A stretch of DNA of 64,000 nt from Flavobacterium sp. 270. GTDB lineage: Bacteria > Bacteroidota > Bacteroidia > Flavobacteriales > Flavobacteriaceae. How positions within the stretch are numbered: position 1 is the first letter of the stretch; each line of letters starts with the position of its first letter. Shown piece after piece: positions 1-7,666 of this stretch. Location of the stretch: assembly GCF_004368785.1 (NCBI RefSeq), contig NZ_SODM01000007.1:124001-188000 (forward strand), written 5' to 3'. Both the position numbers and the translations under genes were made by a program. The notes under the pieces were generated by a model. That model was given only the letters and a program-made list of their open reading frames with translations, had not been told where the DNA came from and made no database searches.

Positions 1-86
1 TTGCGTATTGCATCGCTGAAAACGAGTGGAACAATACCGTTTCGACTCAACTTATGCTAAAAGATATTAGAACTAATGACAGATAA
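1..86 (+). CDS. recJ: C-terminal fragment of single-stranded-DNA exonuclease RecJ
   Basis: Only the last 27 codons lie in the window, read from base 3 to a TAA at 84-86. The visible end reads AYCIAENEWNN, then TVSTQLMLKDIRTNDR. This resembles the C-terminal OB-fold end of RecJ in Bacteroidetes, where a conserved QL-x-(I/L)-KDI stretch closes the protein; that is recalled family knowledge. RecJ degrades single-stranded DNA 5' to 3' in recombination and mismatch repair. The stop overlaps the ATG of the downstream transporter by 11 bases, so the two are probably cotranscribed. The identification rests on a short tail and could be wrong. Confidence 0.55.
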   Translation, partial: AYCIAENEWNNTVSTQLMLKDIRTNDR

Positions 87-1356
87 AGTAAAAAAAGCCG
101 ATCCTTATCAGGCGTTGCGTTACAGAGAATTTAATGTGTTTTTATTATTGCGTTTTTGCATGGTTTTTGCCTGGGCCATGCAGTTTATCGTAATAGAATG
201 GGAAGTTTACAGTTTAACTAAAAACCCTCTTTCGCTTGGGATTATTGGTTTAATGGAAGTTATTCCAGCCGTTTCGATGGCATTGTTTGCAGGACATATT
301 GTCGACCAAAAAGAAAAGAAAGGATTATTGGTAAAGTGTATTCTGGGATTTTCGGTAATAAGTTTTGGATTGTTTTTATTAACATGGCCAAAAGTTGTTG
401 GTGATTTATCTCCAACTGTTATTTTGTATTCCATTTATGCTTTGGTCTTTTTGGGCGGATTGGTTAGAGCCTTTCTTGGCCCGACTATTTTCTCTCTTCT
501 ATCGCTGATTATTCCTAAAAAAGCGTATCCAAATGCCGCGACATGGAGCAGTTCTGTCTGGCAGATTGGCGCTGTTATGGGACCGGCGCTGGCTGGGTTC
601 TCCATTAACTGGATTGGCGTTCACTGGTCAATGTGTATGGTTTTCGGATTCTCGCTTCTTTCATTAGCTGCTTTATCACAAATCAGTGCTAAACCGATCA
701 TAAATCCAAAGATTGGAGAATCAATAAAAGACAGTCTTACAGAAGGTTTAACTTTTGTATTTAAAAACCAAATTGTTTTAGGCGCTTTATCCCTTGACAT
801 GATTGCTGTACTTTTTGGAGGTGCAGTAGCCTTATTACCTGTTTTTGCTCAGGACATCCTAAAAGTGGGAGCCGAAGGTTTTGGAATATTAAGAGCTGCT
901 CCTGCAGTAGGCGCTTTCATTACAATGCTTGTTTCTGCTTATGTGCCTTTATATAAAGATGCAGGAAAGAAACTTTTAGTCGCCATATTTGTTTTTGGAT
1001 TATCTATCATCTTATTTGGACTTTCTACCTCTTTCTGGCTTTCTGTTTTCGCCTTATTTTTAAGTGGACTTGCTGACGGAATTTCTGTGGTTATCCGCCA
1101 AACTATTTTACAGCTTAAAACTCCCGATCATATGCGCGGACGTGTTGGTGCCGTGAATTCAATTTTTGTTGGATCTTCTAATGAATTAGGTGCTTTTGAA
1201 AGCGGTGCAACTGCTAAATTGATGGGAACGGTAACCTCTGTTGTTTTTGGAGGAAGTGTTACGCTTTTAACTGTTATTGTCACAGCATTAAAATCACCGA
1301 CTTTTAGAAAATTAGATCTTAAGAGAGATATGGAAGATCATCAGAATATGGAGTAA
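76..1356 (+). CDS. MFS transporter, probable drug/siderophore exporter (MFS_3 type)
   Basis: Inner-membrane major facilitator protein of 426 residues with about twelve hydrophobic segments. The N-terminus (RYREFNVFLLLRF) and the loop after the second helix (GHIVDQKEKKGLL, a motif-A G-x-x-x-D-(R/K) pattern near residues 75-88) fit the EntS/MFS_3 branch that exports siderophores or drugs. A second basic loop, DHMRGRVGAVNS, sits near residue 355, as usual for this branch. The start overlaps the end of recJ, and the TAA shares its last base with the ATG of the next gene (TAATG), which suggests an operon. The substrate cannot be read from sequence. Confidence 0.85.
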   Translation: MTDKVKKADPYQALRYREFNVFLLLRFCMVFAWAMQFIVIEWEVYSLTKNPLSLGIIGLMEVIPAVSMALFAGHIVDQKEKKGLLVKCILGFSVISFGLFLLTWPKVVGDLSPTVILYSIYALVFLGGLVRAFLGPTIFSLLSLIIPKKAYPNAATWSSSVWQIGAVMGPALAGFSINWIGVHWSMCMVFGFSLLSLAALSQISAKPIINPKIGESIKDSLTEGLTFVFKNQIVLGALSLDMIAVLFGGAVALLPVFAQDILKVGAEGFGILRAAPAVGAFITMLVSAYVPLYKDAGKKLLVAIFVFGLSIILFGLSTSFWLSVFALFLSGLADGISVVIRQTILQLKTPDHMRGRVGAVNSIFVGSSNELGAFESGATAKLMGTVTSVVFGGSVTLLTVIVTALKSPTFRKLDLKRDMEDHQNME

Positions 1357-1937
1357 TGCAAAAGTTAAAAAAGATACTTATAAATATTCACTTCGGGACA
1401 TTAATTATATTACTGACAAATTTTGTATTCAATACAATTTGTGATATTAGCTTAATTTCAAACTTAAGATTTGTTCTTAAAATTTTGTTTTACGTATCGG
1501 CTTGTATGCTTTTCTTTTATTATATAAAACCTTTTAAAAAGAAAGCAATATATTTTTCACTTTATATAATTTCTCCCATTTTTATTTTTGTAAGCTGGCT
1601 TATCGATGGAATTATGGGAGCAATTTTATCTTCTTTTTTTCTATTTTTCTTCTTACCAAATGACATACGATTTGAAAATGATCAGATTCAGATAAAAACT
1701 AAATTTGAAGGTTTGCTAGGAATGTGCTGCAAATATGAAGTAATCGAAAAAAAGTTTTTCTTATTCGAAACTAAAATAGGTGAATTTCAAAATGAAGAAA
1801 GTCTTTATTTTAAACAGAATGATATTGAAATTCAAAAAAATAAACTTGTAATACATTTAAAGCTGAAAGACTACGATGTAAAAGAAGATCATTATATATT
1901 GAAAAACAGTACTCTTGAAATTCCTTTGCGAAATTAG
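1356..1937 (+). CDS. hypothetical membrane protein
   Basis: Protein of 193 residues with no family I recognise. Residues 1-105 hold about four hydrophobic helices, for example near 12-30, 37-55, 66-82 and 85-100. The C-terminal half is soluble and Lys/Glu-rich, with alternating polar and hydrophobic residues that suggest beta structure. Its ATG overlaps the stop of the MFS gene by one base (TAATG), so it is probably translated by coupling with the transporter. It is more AT-rich than its neighbours. It could be a PH-like membrane-anchored protein, but that is a guess from the layout. Confidence 0.6.
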   Translation: MQKLKKILINIHFGTLIILLTNFVFNTICDISLISNLRFVLKILFYVSACMLFFYYIKPFKKKAIYFSLYIISPIFIFVSWLIDGIMGAILSSFFLFFFLPNDIRFENDQIQIKTKFEGLLGMCCKYEVIEKKFFLFETKIGEFQNEESLYFKQNDIEIQKNKLVIHLKLKDYDVKEDHYILKNSTLEIPLRN

Positions 1938-1979
1938 TAACTCCTTTATTATCACTTTCAAACTAATCCTATTTTCCAA

Positions 1980-2894
1980 ATGAAGAAACTGTTTTTTCTT
2001 TTCTTTCTAACTATTTCTGTCTTCGCAAATGGACAAAATCTTTATATTAAAACCTACGGAAACGAAAAAGACAAAGCCATAATTTTCATTCACGGAGGTC
2101 CAAGCGGCAATTCTACTTTATTTGAAAGCACAACTGCTAAAAAATTAGCCAACAAAGGATTTTACGTAATTGTTTATGACCGAAGAGGCGAAGGAAGATC
2201 TGCAGACCCAACTGCTAAATTTACTTATGAAGAAGCTTTTCAGGATTTAAATTCAATTTATAAAAAATACGATTTAAAGAAAGCGGTTCTTCTTTGTCAT
2301 AGTTTTGGTGGTTTGGTTGGAACACTTTATACATACAAATATCCTAAAAATGTAAGCGCTTTGGTTTTGGCTGGCGCTTTATTTTCCCAACAGGAAACTT
2401 ATGATCATATTTTAAACTCTGTTAAGAAAACACATTATGGTGATTCTAAAACACTTAACAAAATTGCTTATGTAGAAAAATTGGATAAAAATTCTGCTGG
2501 ATATCGAAAACATTGTTTTGATCTTGCGAGCGACGATAATTATTTTAAAATGCCACATCCGACCAAAGCTTCAAAGAAATTATATGCTGATTACGAAGCT
2601 AGTCTTTTTTATAAAACCAATATTCGAAACAAAAATGCTCCGATACTTTTTTATCAAAATGAAAAACAGAATAACATTGACAGCAGACCTTTTTTAAAGA
2701 AAATTAAAGCTGATGGTATTCCCATTTTTGCAATTTACGGGAAAGATGATGGTATTTTTTCATCGGCACAAATTACTTCTATAAAAACCTTAGTCGGAAA
2801 AAATCATTTTGCCATTATCGAAAATTGTTCTCACTATCTTTTTGTAGATCAGCAAAAACAATTTCTTTCTAAAATAACTGCGTGGATTAAATGA
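1980..2894 (+). CDS. exported alpha/beta hydrolase (proline-iminopeptidase-like)
   Basis: Protein of 304 residues with a cleavable signal peptide (MKKLFFLFFLTISVFANGQ). The alpha/beta hydrolase fold is clear: oxyanion-hole HGGPSGNS near residues 38-45, a YDRRGEGRS strand-turn near 69-77, nucleophile elbow CHSFGG with Ser108, acid DD in YGKDDGIF near 255, and the catalytic His in NCSHYLFV near 285. HGGP with the DRRG motif is typical of prolyl iminopeptidases and related esterases. The elbow has Cys in place of the first Gly of G-x-S-x-G. A periplasmic peptidase or esterase is likely; the substrate is unknown. The stop codon lies inside a degenerate copy of the inverted repeat described at 12021-12123. 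Confidence 0.8.
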   Translation: MKKLFFLFFLTISVFANGQNLYIKTYGNEKDKAIIFIHGGPSGNSTLFESTTAKKLANKGFYVIVYDRRGEGRSADPTAKFTYEEAFQDLNSIYKKYDLKKAVLLCHSFGGLVGTLYTYKYPKNVSALVLAGALFSQQETYDHILNSVKKTHYGDSKTLNKIAYVEKLDKNSAGYRKHCFDLASDDNYFKMPHPTKASKKLYADYEASLFYKTNIRNKNAPILFYQNEKQNNIDSRPFLKKIKADGIPIFAIYGKDDGIFSSAQITSIKTLVGKNHFAIIENCSHYLFVDQQKQFLSKITAWIK

Positions 2895-2918
2895 ACTTAA
2901 ATCGCTTAAATGGGCTAA
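2886..2918 (+). repeat. degenerate half-copy of a dispersed inverted repeat
   Basis: The stretch beginning TTAAATGAACTTAAA and ending with ATGGGCTAAA aligns base for base with the right arm of the inverted repeat at 12095-12123, with several substitutions. It overlaps the stop codon of the hydrolase. Only one arm is present. It points to an old copy of an intergenic repeat family. Confidence 0.45.
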
Positions 2919-2960
2919 AAAAAATTTAACTTCTTTTATGAGTTTTTTATTTAGAATTAA

Positions 2961-2981
2961 TATAAATAATATTTATATTTG
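2961..2981 (+). promoter_or_regulatory. promoter -7 box overlapped by a dyad
   Basis: TATATTTG at 2974-2981 is a perfect match to the Bacteroidetes -7 consensus TAnnTTTG and lies 20 bases before the ATG at 3002. A dyad with perfect 7-base arms, TATAAAT-AAT-ATTTATA, covers 2961-2977 and overlaps the box. This is a natural position for a repressor operator. The -33 TTG is weak. Confidence 0.55.
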
Positions 2982-3001
2982 TCTTTATAAAAGCATTTAC
3001 G

Positions 3002-3358
3002 ATGAGAGAAATCGAGCAGATATACCATAATAATTTTGGCATCGCCTTTTACTGGAAAGACGATACAAAAACCATTTCAGACAAAGTACAATTGGTTTTT
3101 AAAGAAACAGGCTTCTATTTGACAGTAGAAGAACTCAATAAGTTCTGTGATTTAATCGAAGACAGTCTTATAGAAAATGCCTGTTGTGAAGCTTGCGAAA
3201 TGAAATATTCCTGCCATAAATTTTTGCTTAAAACGCCTTGCAATGCTATTGATCTTGCTGTTTCTATGACCGAATTAAAATCGATTAAAGATTTGGTTGA
3301 AGGCTCTCTGTTTAGAATTGAACTTGACGAATATGTTTACGGAGCCGGGCTAAACTAG
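3002..3358 (+). CDS. conserved hypothetical protein with a cysteine cluster
   Basis: Soluble protein of 118 residues without a signal peptide or membrane helix. Near residues 60-80 it carries CCEACEMKYSCHKFLLKTPC, whose spaced cysteines could bind a metal or an Fe-S cluster. The rest is acidic and probably alpha/beta. I recognise similar short proteins in flavobacterial genomes but know no function. It has its own promoter with a dyad (2961-2981), and the next gene is a multiheme cytochrome, so a link to metal or redox state is possible but unproven. Confidence 0.6.
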   Translation: MREIEQIYHNNFGIAFYWKDDTKTISDKVQLVFKETGFYLTVEELNKFCDLIEDSLIENACCEACEMKYSCHKFLLKTPCNAIDLAVSMTELKSIKDLVEGSLFRIELDEYVYGAGLN

Positions 3359-3404
3359 AAACATTCTAAATATTTTAACAGCATTTTTTCATTATTGAAA
3401 TATA

Positions 3405-3436
3405 TTTTGATTCAATTCAAAAAAAAGTATATTTAC
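3405..3436 (+). promoter_or_regulatory. candidate promoter of the multiheme cytochrome gene
   Basis: TTTTG (3405-3409) is separated by 18 bases from TATATTTAC (3428-3436), a near match to TTTG-N19-TAnnTTTG. The ATG follows at 3441, so any leader would be very short or absent. That makes the call tentative. Confidence 0.35.
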
Positions 3437-3440
3437 AACA

Positions 3441-4643
3441 ATGAAAAAAACTGTACTCCTACTTTTACTTGCGGTATTTTTAACCAACTGCACAAATAAA
3501 TCTGACGAATATATTGATCCGCGCGGCACCGATTACGCAGGTTCAGAAAGCTGTATTCAATGCCATAAAGCGGAATATGACATGGCTTCAAAAAGTTCTC
3601 ATTTTAAAGCTACAGCTCCTGCAACTTTAGAAAATATATTAGGCGATTTTGATAGCGGCAATCACACTTTTATCTATGATAAAGACACTAAAATGGTCAT
3701 GGAAAAACGTGGAGACAGTCTGTATCAGGTTTTGTACAAAAAAGAAAAGGAAGTAGAATCACATTCTTATGATCTTGTTTTTGGAATAAAACATGCTCAA
3801 ACCAGCGCATATTGGAAAAACTATCATACTTACGAATTACCAATTTCTTACTATAAATCTTTACACAACTGGGCTACAAGTCCTGGATATCCTGCCGACA
3901 AACCCAATTTTACCAGAGAAATTCCAAAGGAATGTTACGGCTGCCACAGCTCTAATATTTCAAGTCAGTTTGTAACTACAAGCTCTGACAAAATTAACAT
4001 GATGAGGATGGATGCAGAAATTTTTGTGGATAAAAGGACTTTAGTATATGGAATTGATTGCGAACGCTGCCACGGTCCATCAAAGGAACATGTGACAAAG
4101 CATCTAAAATTTCCAGACTTAAAGAAAGCACAAAATATAATTTCTATTAAAGGATTAACCAGACAGCAAAGACTTGATGAATGCGCTATCTGTCATTCTG
4201 GAAATGATCAAATGAAAATGAAATCTCGTTTTCTATATAAACCGGGAGAAAATCTTAACGATTATTTTAGAGCCACACATTCATCAAGTGATAGTCTTCA
4301 TTTTGATGTTCACGGCAATCAAATGGGATTATTGGCGCAAAGTAAATGTTTTCAGAAAAGTGAAACTATGGATTGCATGACCTGTCATAATCCGCACCAG
4401 AATTCGCCATCGAATTTAGCTTATTATTCAAAAATCTGTATGAGTTGTCATCAGGATTTAAAACATAATGCGACAACATTAAAAACAATGTCAGCAAGTT
4501 TATTGGCCAATAATTGTGTAGAATGTCATATGCCTAAAAAACAATCTAATGCCATTAGTTTTTATCCTTCAAATAGTAAACAACCGTCAAATTATATCTT
4601 AAGAACGCACAAAATTGGAATTTATCCAACGAATAAAAAGTAA
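3441..4643 (+). CDS. seven-heme cytochrome c lipoprotein
   Basis: Protein of 400 residues with a lipoprotein signal (lipobox LTNC, Cys17). Seven CxxCH heme c sites are visible: CIQCH (residue 38), CYGCH, CERCH, CAICH, CMTCH, CMSCH and CVECH. The order and a CHNPHQ stretch after the fifth site fit the cytochrome c554/doubled-CxxCH group. It is probably tethered to a membrane on the periplasmic side and passes electrons. Similar proteins serve nitrogen or sulfur compound redox and general electron shuttling, but the partner is not encoded next to it. It converges on lpxH with a 4-base gap. The multiheme assignment is firm; the specific reaction is unknown. Confidence 0.88.
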   Translation: MKKTVLLLLLAVFLTNCTNKSDEYIDPRGTDYAGSESCIQCHKAEYDMASKSSHFKATAPATLENILGDFDSGNHTFIYDKDTKMVMEKRGDSLYQVLYKKEKEVESHSYDLVFGIKHAQTSAYWKNYHTYELPISYYKSLHNWATSPGYPADKPNFTREIPKECYGCHSSNISSQFVTTSSDKINMMRMDAEIFVDKRTLVYGIDCERCHGPSKEHVTKHLKFPDLKKAQNIISIKGLTRQQRLDECAICHSGNDQMKMKSRFLYKPGENLNDYFRATHSSSDSLHFDVHGNQMGLLAQSKCFQKSETMDCMTCHNPHQNSPSNLAYYSKICMSCHQDLKHNATTLKTMSASLLANNCVECHMPKKQSNAISFYPSNSKQPSNYILRTHKIGIYPTNKK

Positions 4644-4647
4644 TATA

Positions 4648-5391
4648 TTATTTTTCGAATTTCTGCAATTCAAAAGTTTCGCCGTCAAAAACCCCATACG
4701 TAAAATAGCCGATCCAGTCGCCTAGATTTACATAATTTGAATTTTCTCCAACCGGAATAATCATTGGCAAATGACGATGTCCGAAGATAAAGTAATTATA
4801 GTGTTTGGTTTCGAGTTTACGTTTGGCATACAGCACCAGCCATTCGTTTTCTTCGCCTAAGAATTTTACATCTTCGTCGCCAGAAATCAATTTGTTTTTG
4901 ACTGATAAATATTGGGCTAAACTTACGCCAACATCGGGATGAAGCCAACGGAAAAGCCATTTAGAAAACGGATTCGTAAATACCTTTTTCATTCGTTTAT
5001 AGCCTTTATCGCCTGGGCCTTTTCCGTCGCCGTGACCGATTAAGAATGTTTTTCCGTTAAAAGTAAATTCTTTGTTATCATGATAAACCGGAATATTTAA
5101 TTCAGTTTCAAAATAATCTGACATCCATAAATCGTGATTTCCAACAAAGAAATAGATCGGAATACCGCTGTCGCGAATTTCGGCCAATTTGCCTAAAACC
5201 CGTACAAAACCTTTTGGTACAACTGTTTTATATTCGAACCAAAAATCAAATAAATCACCTAACAAAAAAATAGCTTCGGCATCTTGTTTTACCTCATCAA
5301 GCCAGGCTACAAATTTTTTCTCGCGCGGAAAACTCAACTCAGGACTTGGAGCACCAAAATGTTGATCTGAAGCGAAATATACTTTTTTCAT
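4648..5391 (-). CDS. lpxH: UDP-2,3-diacylglucosamine diphosphatase
   Basis: Protein of 247 residues of the calcineurin-like phosphoesterase fold. It hydrolyses UDP-2,3-diacylglucosamine to lipid X and UMP in lipid A synthesis at the inner membrane face. The metal-binding motifs are complete and in order: SDQHFG (residues 8-13), GDLFDFWFEY (near 45), GNHDLWM (near 84), GHGDG (near 119) and GHRHLP (near 203). The N-terminal SDQHFG rather than SDLHL fits the Bacteroidetes branch. Initiation at MKKVYFASDQ places the first motif where it belongs. It is probably monocistronic or shares a transcript with queD, which lies upstream 96 bases away. Confidence 0.88.
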   Translation of the reverse strand: MKKVYFASDQHFGAPSPELSFPREKKFVAWLDEVKQDAEAIFLLGDLFDFWFEYKTVVPKGFVRVLGKLAEIRDSGIPIYFFVGNHDLWMSDYFETELNIPVYHDNKEFTFNGKTFLIGHGDGKGPGDKGYKRMKKVFTNPFSKWLFRWLHPDVGVSLAQYLSVKNKLISGDEDVKFLGEENEWLVLYAKRKLETKHYNYFIFGHRHLPMIIPVGENSNYVNLGDWIGYFTYGVFDGETFELQKFEK

Positions 5392-5487
5392 GAGGAATTA
5401 TTAGAATTTTAGATTGTAGAGTTTAGATTCTAAACGTTACGCAAAACTGCAATTGGAATTTGGAATTTAAAAAATTGAATTTTATTT

Positions 5488-5940
5488 TTAAATATTATCA
5501 CTTGCATACCATTCTGCAAACGAAGATTCTGTTTCCTGAAGTTTTAGCGAGAATAAAGAAATTCCATTTGGAAGACGCGCTACAATTCTATTAGCAAAAT
5601 CAACCACCATATTTTCGCTTGTTGGCTGATAATCAACTAAAATTACGTGATGTCCGCGGTTTTTTAATTCATTTGCCAATTCGATATGCGGTGTAGTTTC
5701 GTTAAAAACAGTAGCGTGATCAAACTGATCGACAATTTCTTCTTTTACAATTTTCTTTAGATCCGAAAAATCAATTACCATTCCGAATTTTACATTCGTT
5801 CGATCTGTAATTGGCGAACCAATAACCGTTACTGATAATTTATAACTGTGTCCGTGAACATTTTTACATTTTCCGTCGTAACCGTATAATGCATGACCGG
5901 TTTCGAAACTAAATTGTTTTGTAATTCTGATATTACTCAT
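5488..5940 (-). CDS. queD: 6-carboxy-5,6,7,8-tetrahydropterin synthase
   Basis: Protein of 150 residues of the PTPS/QueD family. It converts 7,8-dihydroneopterin triphosphate to 6-carboxytetrahydropterin in queuosine synthesis. Visible are the first zinc His in FETGHALYG (residue 16) and the CxxxHGHS signature in GKCKNVHGHSYKL (residues 24-36), which supplies the catalytic Cys and two zinc His. The Ser after HGH and the Cys five residues before it favour QueD over animal-type PTPS. DQFDHATVFNE and a late Glu (LQETESSFAEW) complete the site. Length is slightly above the usual 120-140 residues. Confidence 0.88.
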   Translation of the reverse strand: MSNIRITKQFSFETGHALYGYDGKCKNVHGHSYKLSVTVIGSPITDRTNVKFGMVIDFSDLKKIVKEEIVDQFDHATVFNETTPHIELANELKNRGHHVILVDYQPTSENMVVDFANRIVARLPNGISLFSLKLQETESSFAEWYASDNI

Positions 5941-6011
5941 CGATTTGAATTTTAGGTTGCAAATTTACAAATTAATAACCGTTATCCCGTTTTTTAATGA
6001 CTAAAGGTTTT

Positions 6012-6188
6012 GCCACAGATTAAAATGATTTTTTGGTTTATTATTGGGTAGTACATGCATTCTATTAGATGCACTGCCCCGCGTCTTTACTGCTTCAATC
6101 ATTGACAAAAACAAATTTGTGCAATTTGTGTAATTCGTGGCAAAAAATTAATCCGAGAAAATCCTTTTAATCCGTAAAATCTGTGTCC
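6012..6188. repeat. degenerate dispersed intergenic repeat with an internal dyad
   Basis: This gene-free gap contains GCCACAGATTAAAATGATT at its left. At its right it carries a run of 9-base units (TTTGTGCAA, TTTGTGTAA, TTCGTGGCAA) followed by ATCCTTTTAATCCG and a final AATCTGTG. These match the element at 45511-45629 with the halves rearranged. Between them an imperfect dyad (GGGTAGTACATGCAT ... ATGCACTGCCCC, about 6046-6080) is unlike the second copy. It appears to be a non-coding repeat family. Confidence 0.6.
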
Positions 6189-6213
6189 AAAAAAATCAAC
6201 AAGCAGAAAAAAT

Positions 6214-6978
6214 CTACTTCTTGAACTGCGTCAAAGCATTCTTAGCAAAACCAGACAAAACCAATCTTCCCGTAATTGCTGCACGCTCAATCAATAAAGA
6301 TTCCCAAGTTTCAGTTCCTTCCCAGATTATTTTTTTCATTTCAATCAAGGCTTCAGGATTGTACGAACTTAGTTTTTGAACAAAATTATGAACCGCGCCA
6401 TCCAATTTATCTGTTTCGTGAATTTCAGCATACAATTTATTAGCCAGCGCCCATTCTGCCGATTTCCATTCCTCAGCAGAAAGGGTCATTTCTGACATTG
6501 CTGCTTTACCAATTTTTCTGGAAACTGCAGGTTCAATCACAAACGGACCAATTCCGATTGCCAATTCAGAAAGTTTTATTGCGCTTTCTGGTGTGGCGAA
6601 AGCATAATCGCAGGCCGCAATAATTCCGACACCGCCACCAACTGCTTTGCCCTGAACTCTTCCGATAATTATTTTAGAACAATTTCGCATTGCGTTAAGT
6701 AAATGTGCAAATCCCGAGAAAAATTCTGTTCCTTGTTCTTCATTTGTTACTGCTAAAAGTTCATCAAACGAAGCGCCGGAACAAAAAGCTCTTGTTCCTT
6801 CACTTTTTAAAACAATAACCGTAACTTCTTCGTTTCGACTTAAGGAATTGATTTCTGTTGTAAGACGATCTAATAATTGACGTGGAAAAGAATTACTCGC
6901 CGGATGTCCAAATTGTACGGTTGCAACAGTATTTTGAATAGTAGTTTCTAAAGAACCACTTTGATTTTCTAAACTCAT
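6214..6978 (-). CDS. enoyl-CoA hydratase/isomerase family protein
   Basis: Crotonase-fold protein of 254 residues acting on an acyl-CoA thioester. The oxyanion-hole regions are present: AFCSGASFDEL (near residue 70) and GKAVGGGVGIIAACDYAFAT (near 110-130). The first catalytic glutamate of hydratases, normally in GGGxELA, is replaced (GGGVGII), while the second is kept (KLSELAIGIGP). One-Glu crotonases are often isomerases or specialised hydratases, for example in phenylacetate or leucine degradation, so the exact reaction is open. No pathway genes adjoin it. Initiation at MSLENQSGS gives a normal family length. Confidence 0.8.
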   Translation of the reverse strand: MSLENQSGSLETTIQNTVATVQFGHPASNSFPRQLLDRLTTEINSLSRNEEVTVIVLKSEGTRAFCSGASFDELLAVTNEEQGTEFFSGFAHLLNAMRNCSKIIIGRVQGKAVGGGVGIIAACDYAFATPESAIKLSELAIGIGPFVIEPAVSRKIGKAAMSEMTLSAEEWKSAEWALANKLYAEIHETDKLDGAVHNFVQKLSSYNPEALIEMKKIIWEGTETWESLLIERAAITGRLVLSGFAKNALTQFKK

Positions 6979-7084
6979 AAAAATAGATTTGAATCGTAAA
7001 GTTACGGTTTTGGAAAATATTTTCGGTGCAAGCCTTTTGAAATTTGTTTTTTGAGAATTAATTGACTTTATTTGTTAACGCTTT

Positions 7085-7159
7085 GGGGGATTAGCTCATT
7101 TGGCTAGAGTATCCCGATGAAAAATCGGGAGGGTGATAGTTTGAATACGGTATTCTCCA
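7085..7159 (+). pseudogene. tRNA-Ala remnant with anticodon arm replaced by a hairpin
   Basis: The first 29 bases and the last 14 are nearly identical to the intact tRNA-Ala at 7175-7248, including the GGGGGAT/ATTCTCC acceptor stem. Between them the anticodon arm is replaced by TCCCGAT-GAAAA-ATCGGGA (7112-7130), a 7-bp stem with no usable anticodon. The T arm is degraded (GTTTGAATACGG instead of GTTCGAATCCGG). It cannot be a working tRNA. Confidence 0.8.
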
Positions 7160-7174
7160 CAACAATAAATCTAC

Positions 7175-7248
7175 GGGGGATTAGCTCATTTGGCTAGAGT
7201 GCTTGCCTGGCAGGCAAGAGGTGACCGGTTCGAATCCGGTATTCTCCA
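7175..7248 (+). tRNA. tRNA-Ala (anticodon GGC)
   Basis: All arms fold. The acceptor GGGGGAT pairs with ATTCTCC and contains the alanine identity pair G3:U70. The D arm is GCTC/GAGT. The anticodon stem CTTGC/GCAAG has loop CTGGCAG, giving anticodon GGC. The T arm CCGG/CCGG has loop TTCGAAT. The discriminator is A and CCA is not encoded (ACT follows). A strong terminator hairpin lies just downstream. Confidence 0.93.
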
Positions 7249-7262
7249 CTAATATTAAAAAA

Positions 7263-7291
7263 AAATACCCAAACAGATGTTTGGGTATTTT
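7263..7291 (+). terminator. intrinsic terminator after tRNA-Ala
   Basis: AAATACCCAAACA and TGTTTGGGTATTT are perfect 13-base complements separated by two bases (a four-base loop in practice). An A-run precedes the stem and TTTT follows. Confidence 0.75.
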
Positions 7292-7306
7292 GCGTTTATA
7301 AAAGAT

Positions 7307-7555
7307 ATGTTTTACGCTTACATTATATATTCAAAAATACTGAACAAGTACTATACAGGCTCCTGCTAAAATATTGAGCAACGTCTTGACGATCATCTCA
7401 ACAGTAGAAGCAAATTCACAAAATCAGCCAAAGACTGGGAAATTAAATATTTTGAAACCTTTTCATCCAGAAGCGAAGCTTGTAAAAGAGAACTGCAAAT
7501 CAAAAAAATGAAAAGCAGAAAATATATTGAAAACTTAATAGAAACAAAAGGCTAG
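7307..7555 (+). pseudogene. GIY-YIG endonuclease gene broken by one in-frame stop
   Basis: Reading from the ATG at 7307 gives MFYAYIIYSKILNKYYTGSC, a stop TAA at 7367-7369, then in the same frame NIEQRLDDHLNSRSKFTKSA and onward to SRKYIENLIETKG with TAG at 7553-7555. This is the full 82-codon layout of a single-domain GIY-YIG (UPF0213-like) nuclease: the YxY...YxG core (AYIIYSK...YYTGS), the Arg helix (EQRLDDH) and the C-terminal KRELQIKKMKSRKYIE. One codon change would restore it. The stop codon lies inside the GGCTAGAGT that opens the downstream tRNA-Ala fragment, so the gene ends within tRNA-derived sequence. Suppression or a sequencing error cannot be excluded. Confidence 0.8.
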
Positions 7556-7605
7556 AGTATCCCGATGCATCGGGAAGGTGACGGGTTCGAATCCGGTATT
7601 CTCCA
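7550..7605 (+). pseudogene. 3' segment of tRNA-Ala with hairpin in place of the anticodon arm
   Basis: Similarity to the intact tRNA begins at GGCTAGAGT in the D loop and continues to the discriminator base. The T arm and acceptor 3' strand are preserved (GGTTCGAATCCGGTATTCTCCA). The anticodon arm is replaced by the perfect 16-base palindrome TCCCGATGCATCGGGA at 7560-7575. The 5' part of the tRNA is missing. With 7192-7248 it forms direct repeats around the GIY-YIG gene. Confidence 0.75.
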
Positions 7606-7612
7606 CAAAACA

Positions 7613-7645
7613 AAAGTCATTGTAAATCTTATTTACAAGGACTTT
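7613..7645. terminator. hairpin, probable terminator
   Basis: AAAGTC...TTGTAAAT and ATTTACAA...GACTTT pair across a short loop. It lies between the tRNA remnant and the stop of the minus-strand small membrane protein gene and could end transcription from either side. The U-run is imperfect. Confidence 0.45.
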
Positions 7646-7666
7646 ATATTTATTAGTAATAACTAA

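Noticed and set aside
7085..7159. A second working tRNA-Ala
   Set aside because: The anticodon arm is a 7-bp stem with a 5-base loop and the T arm is mispaired.
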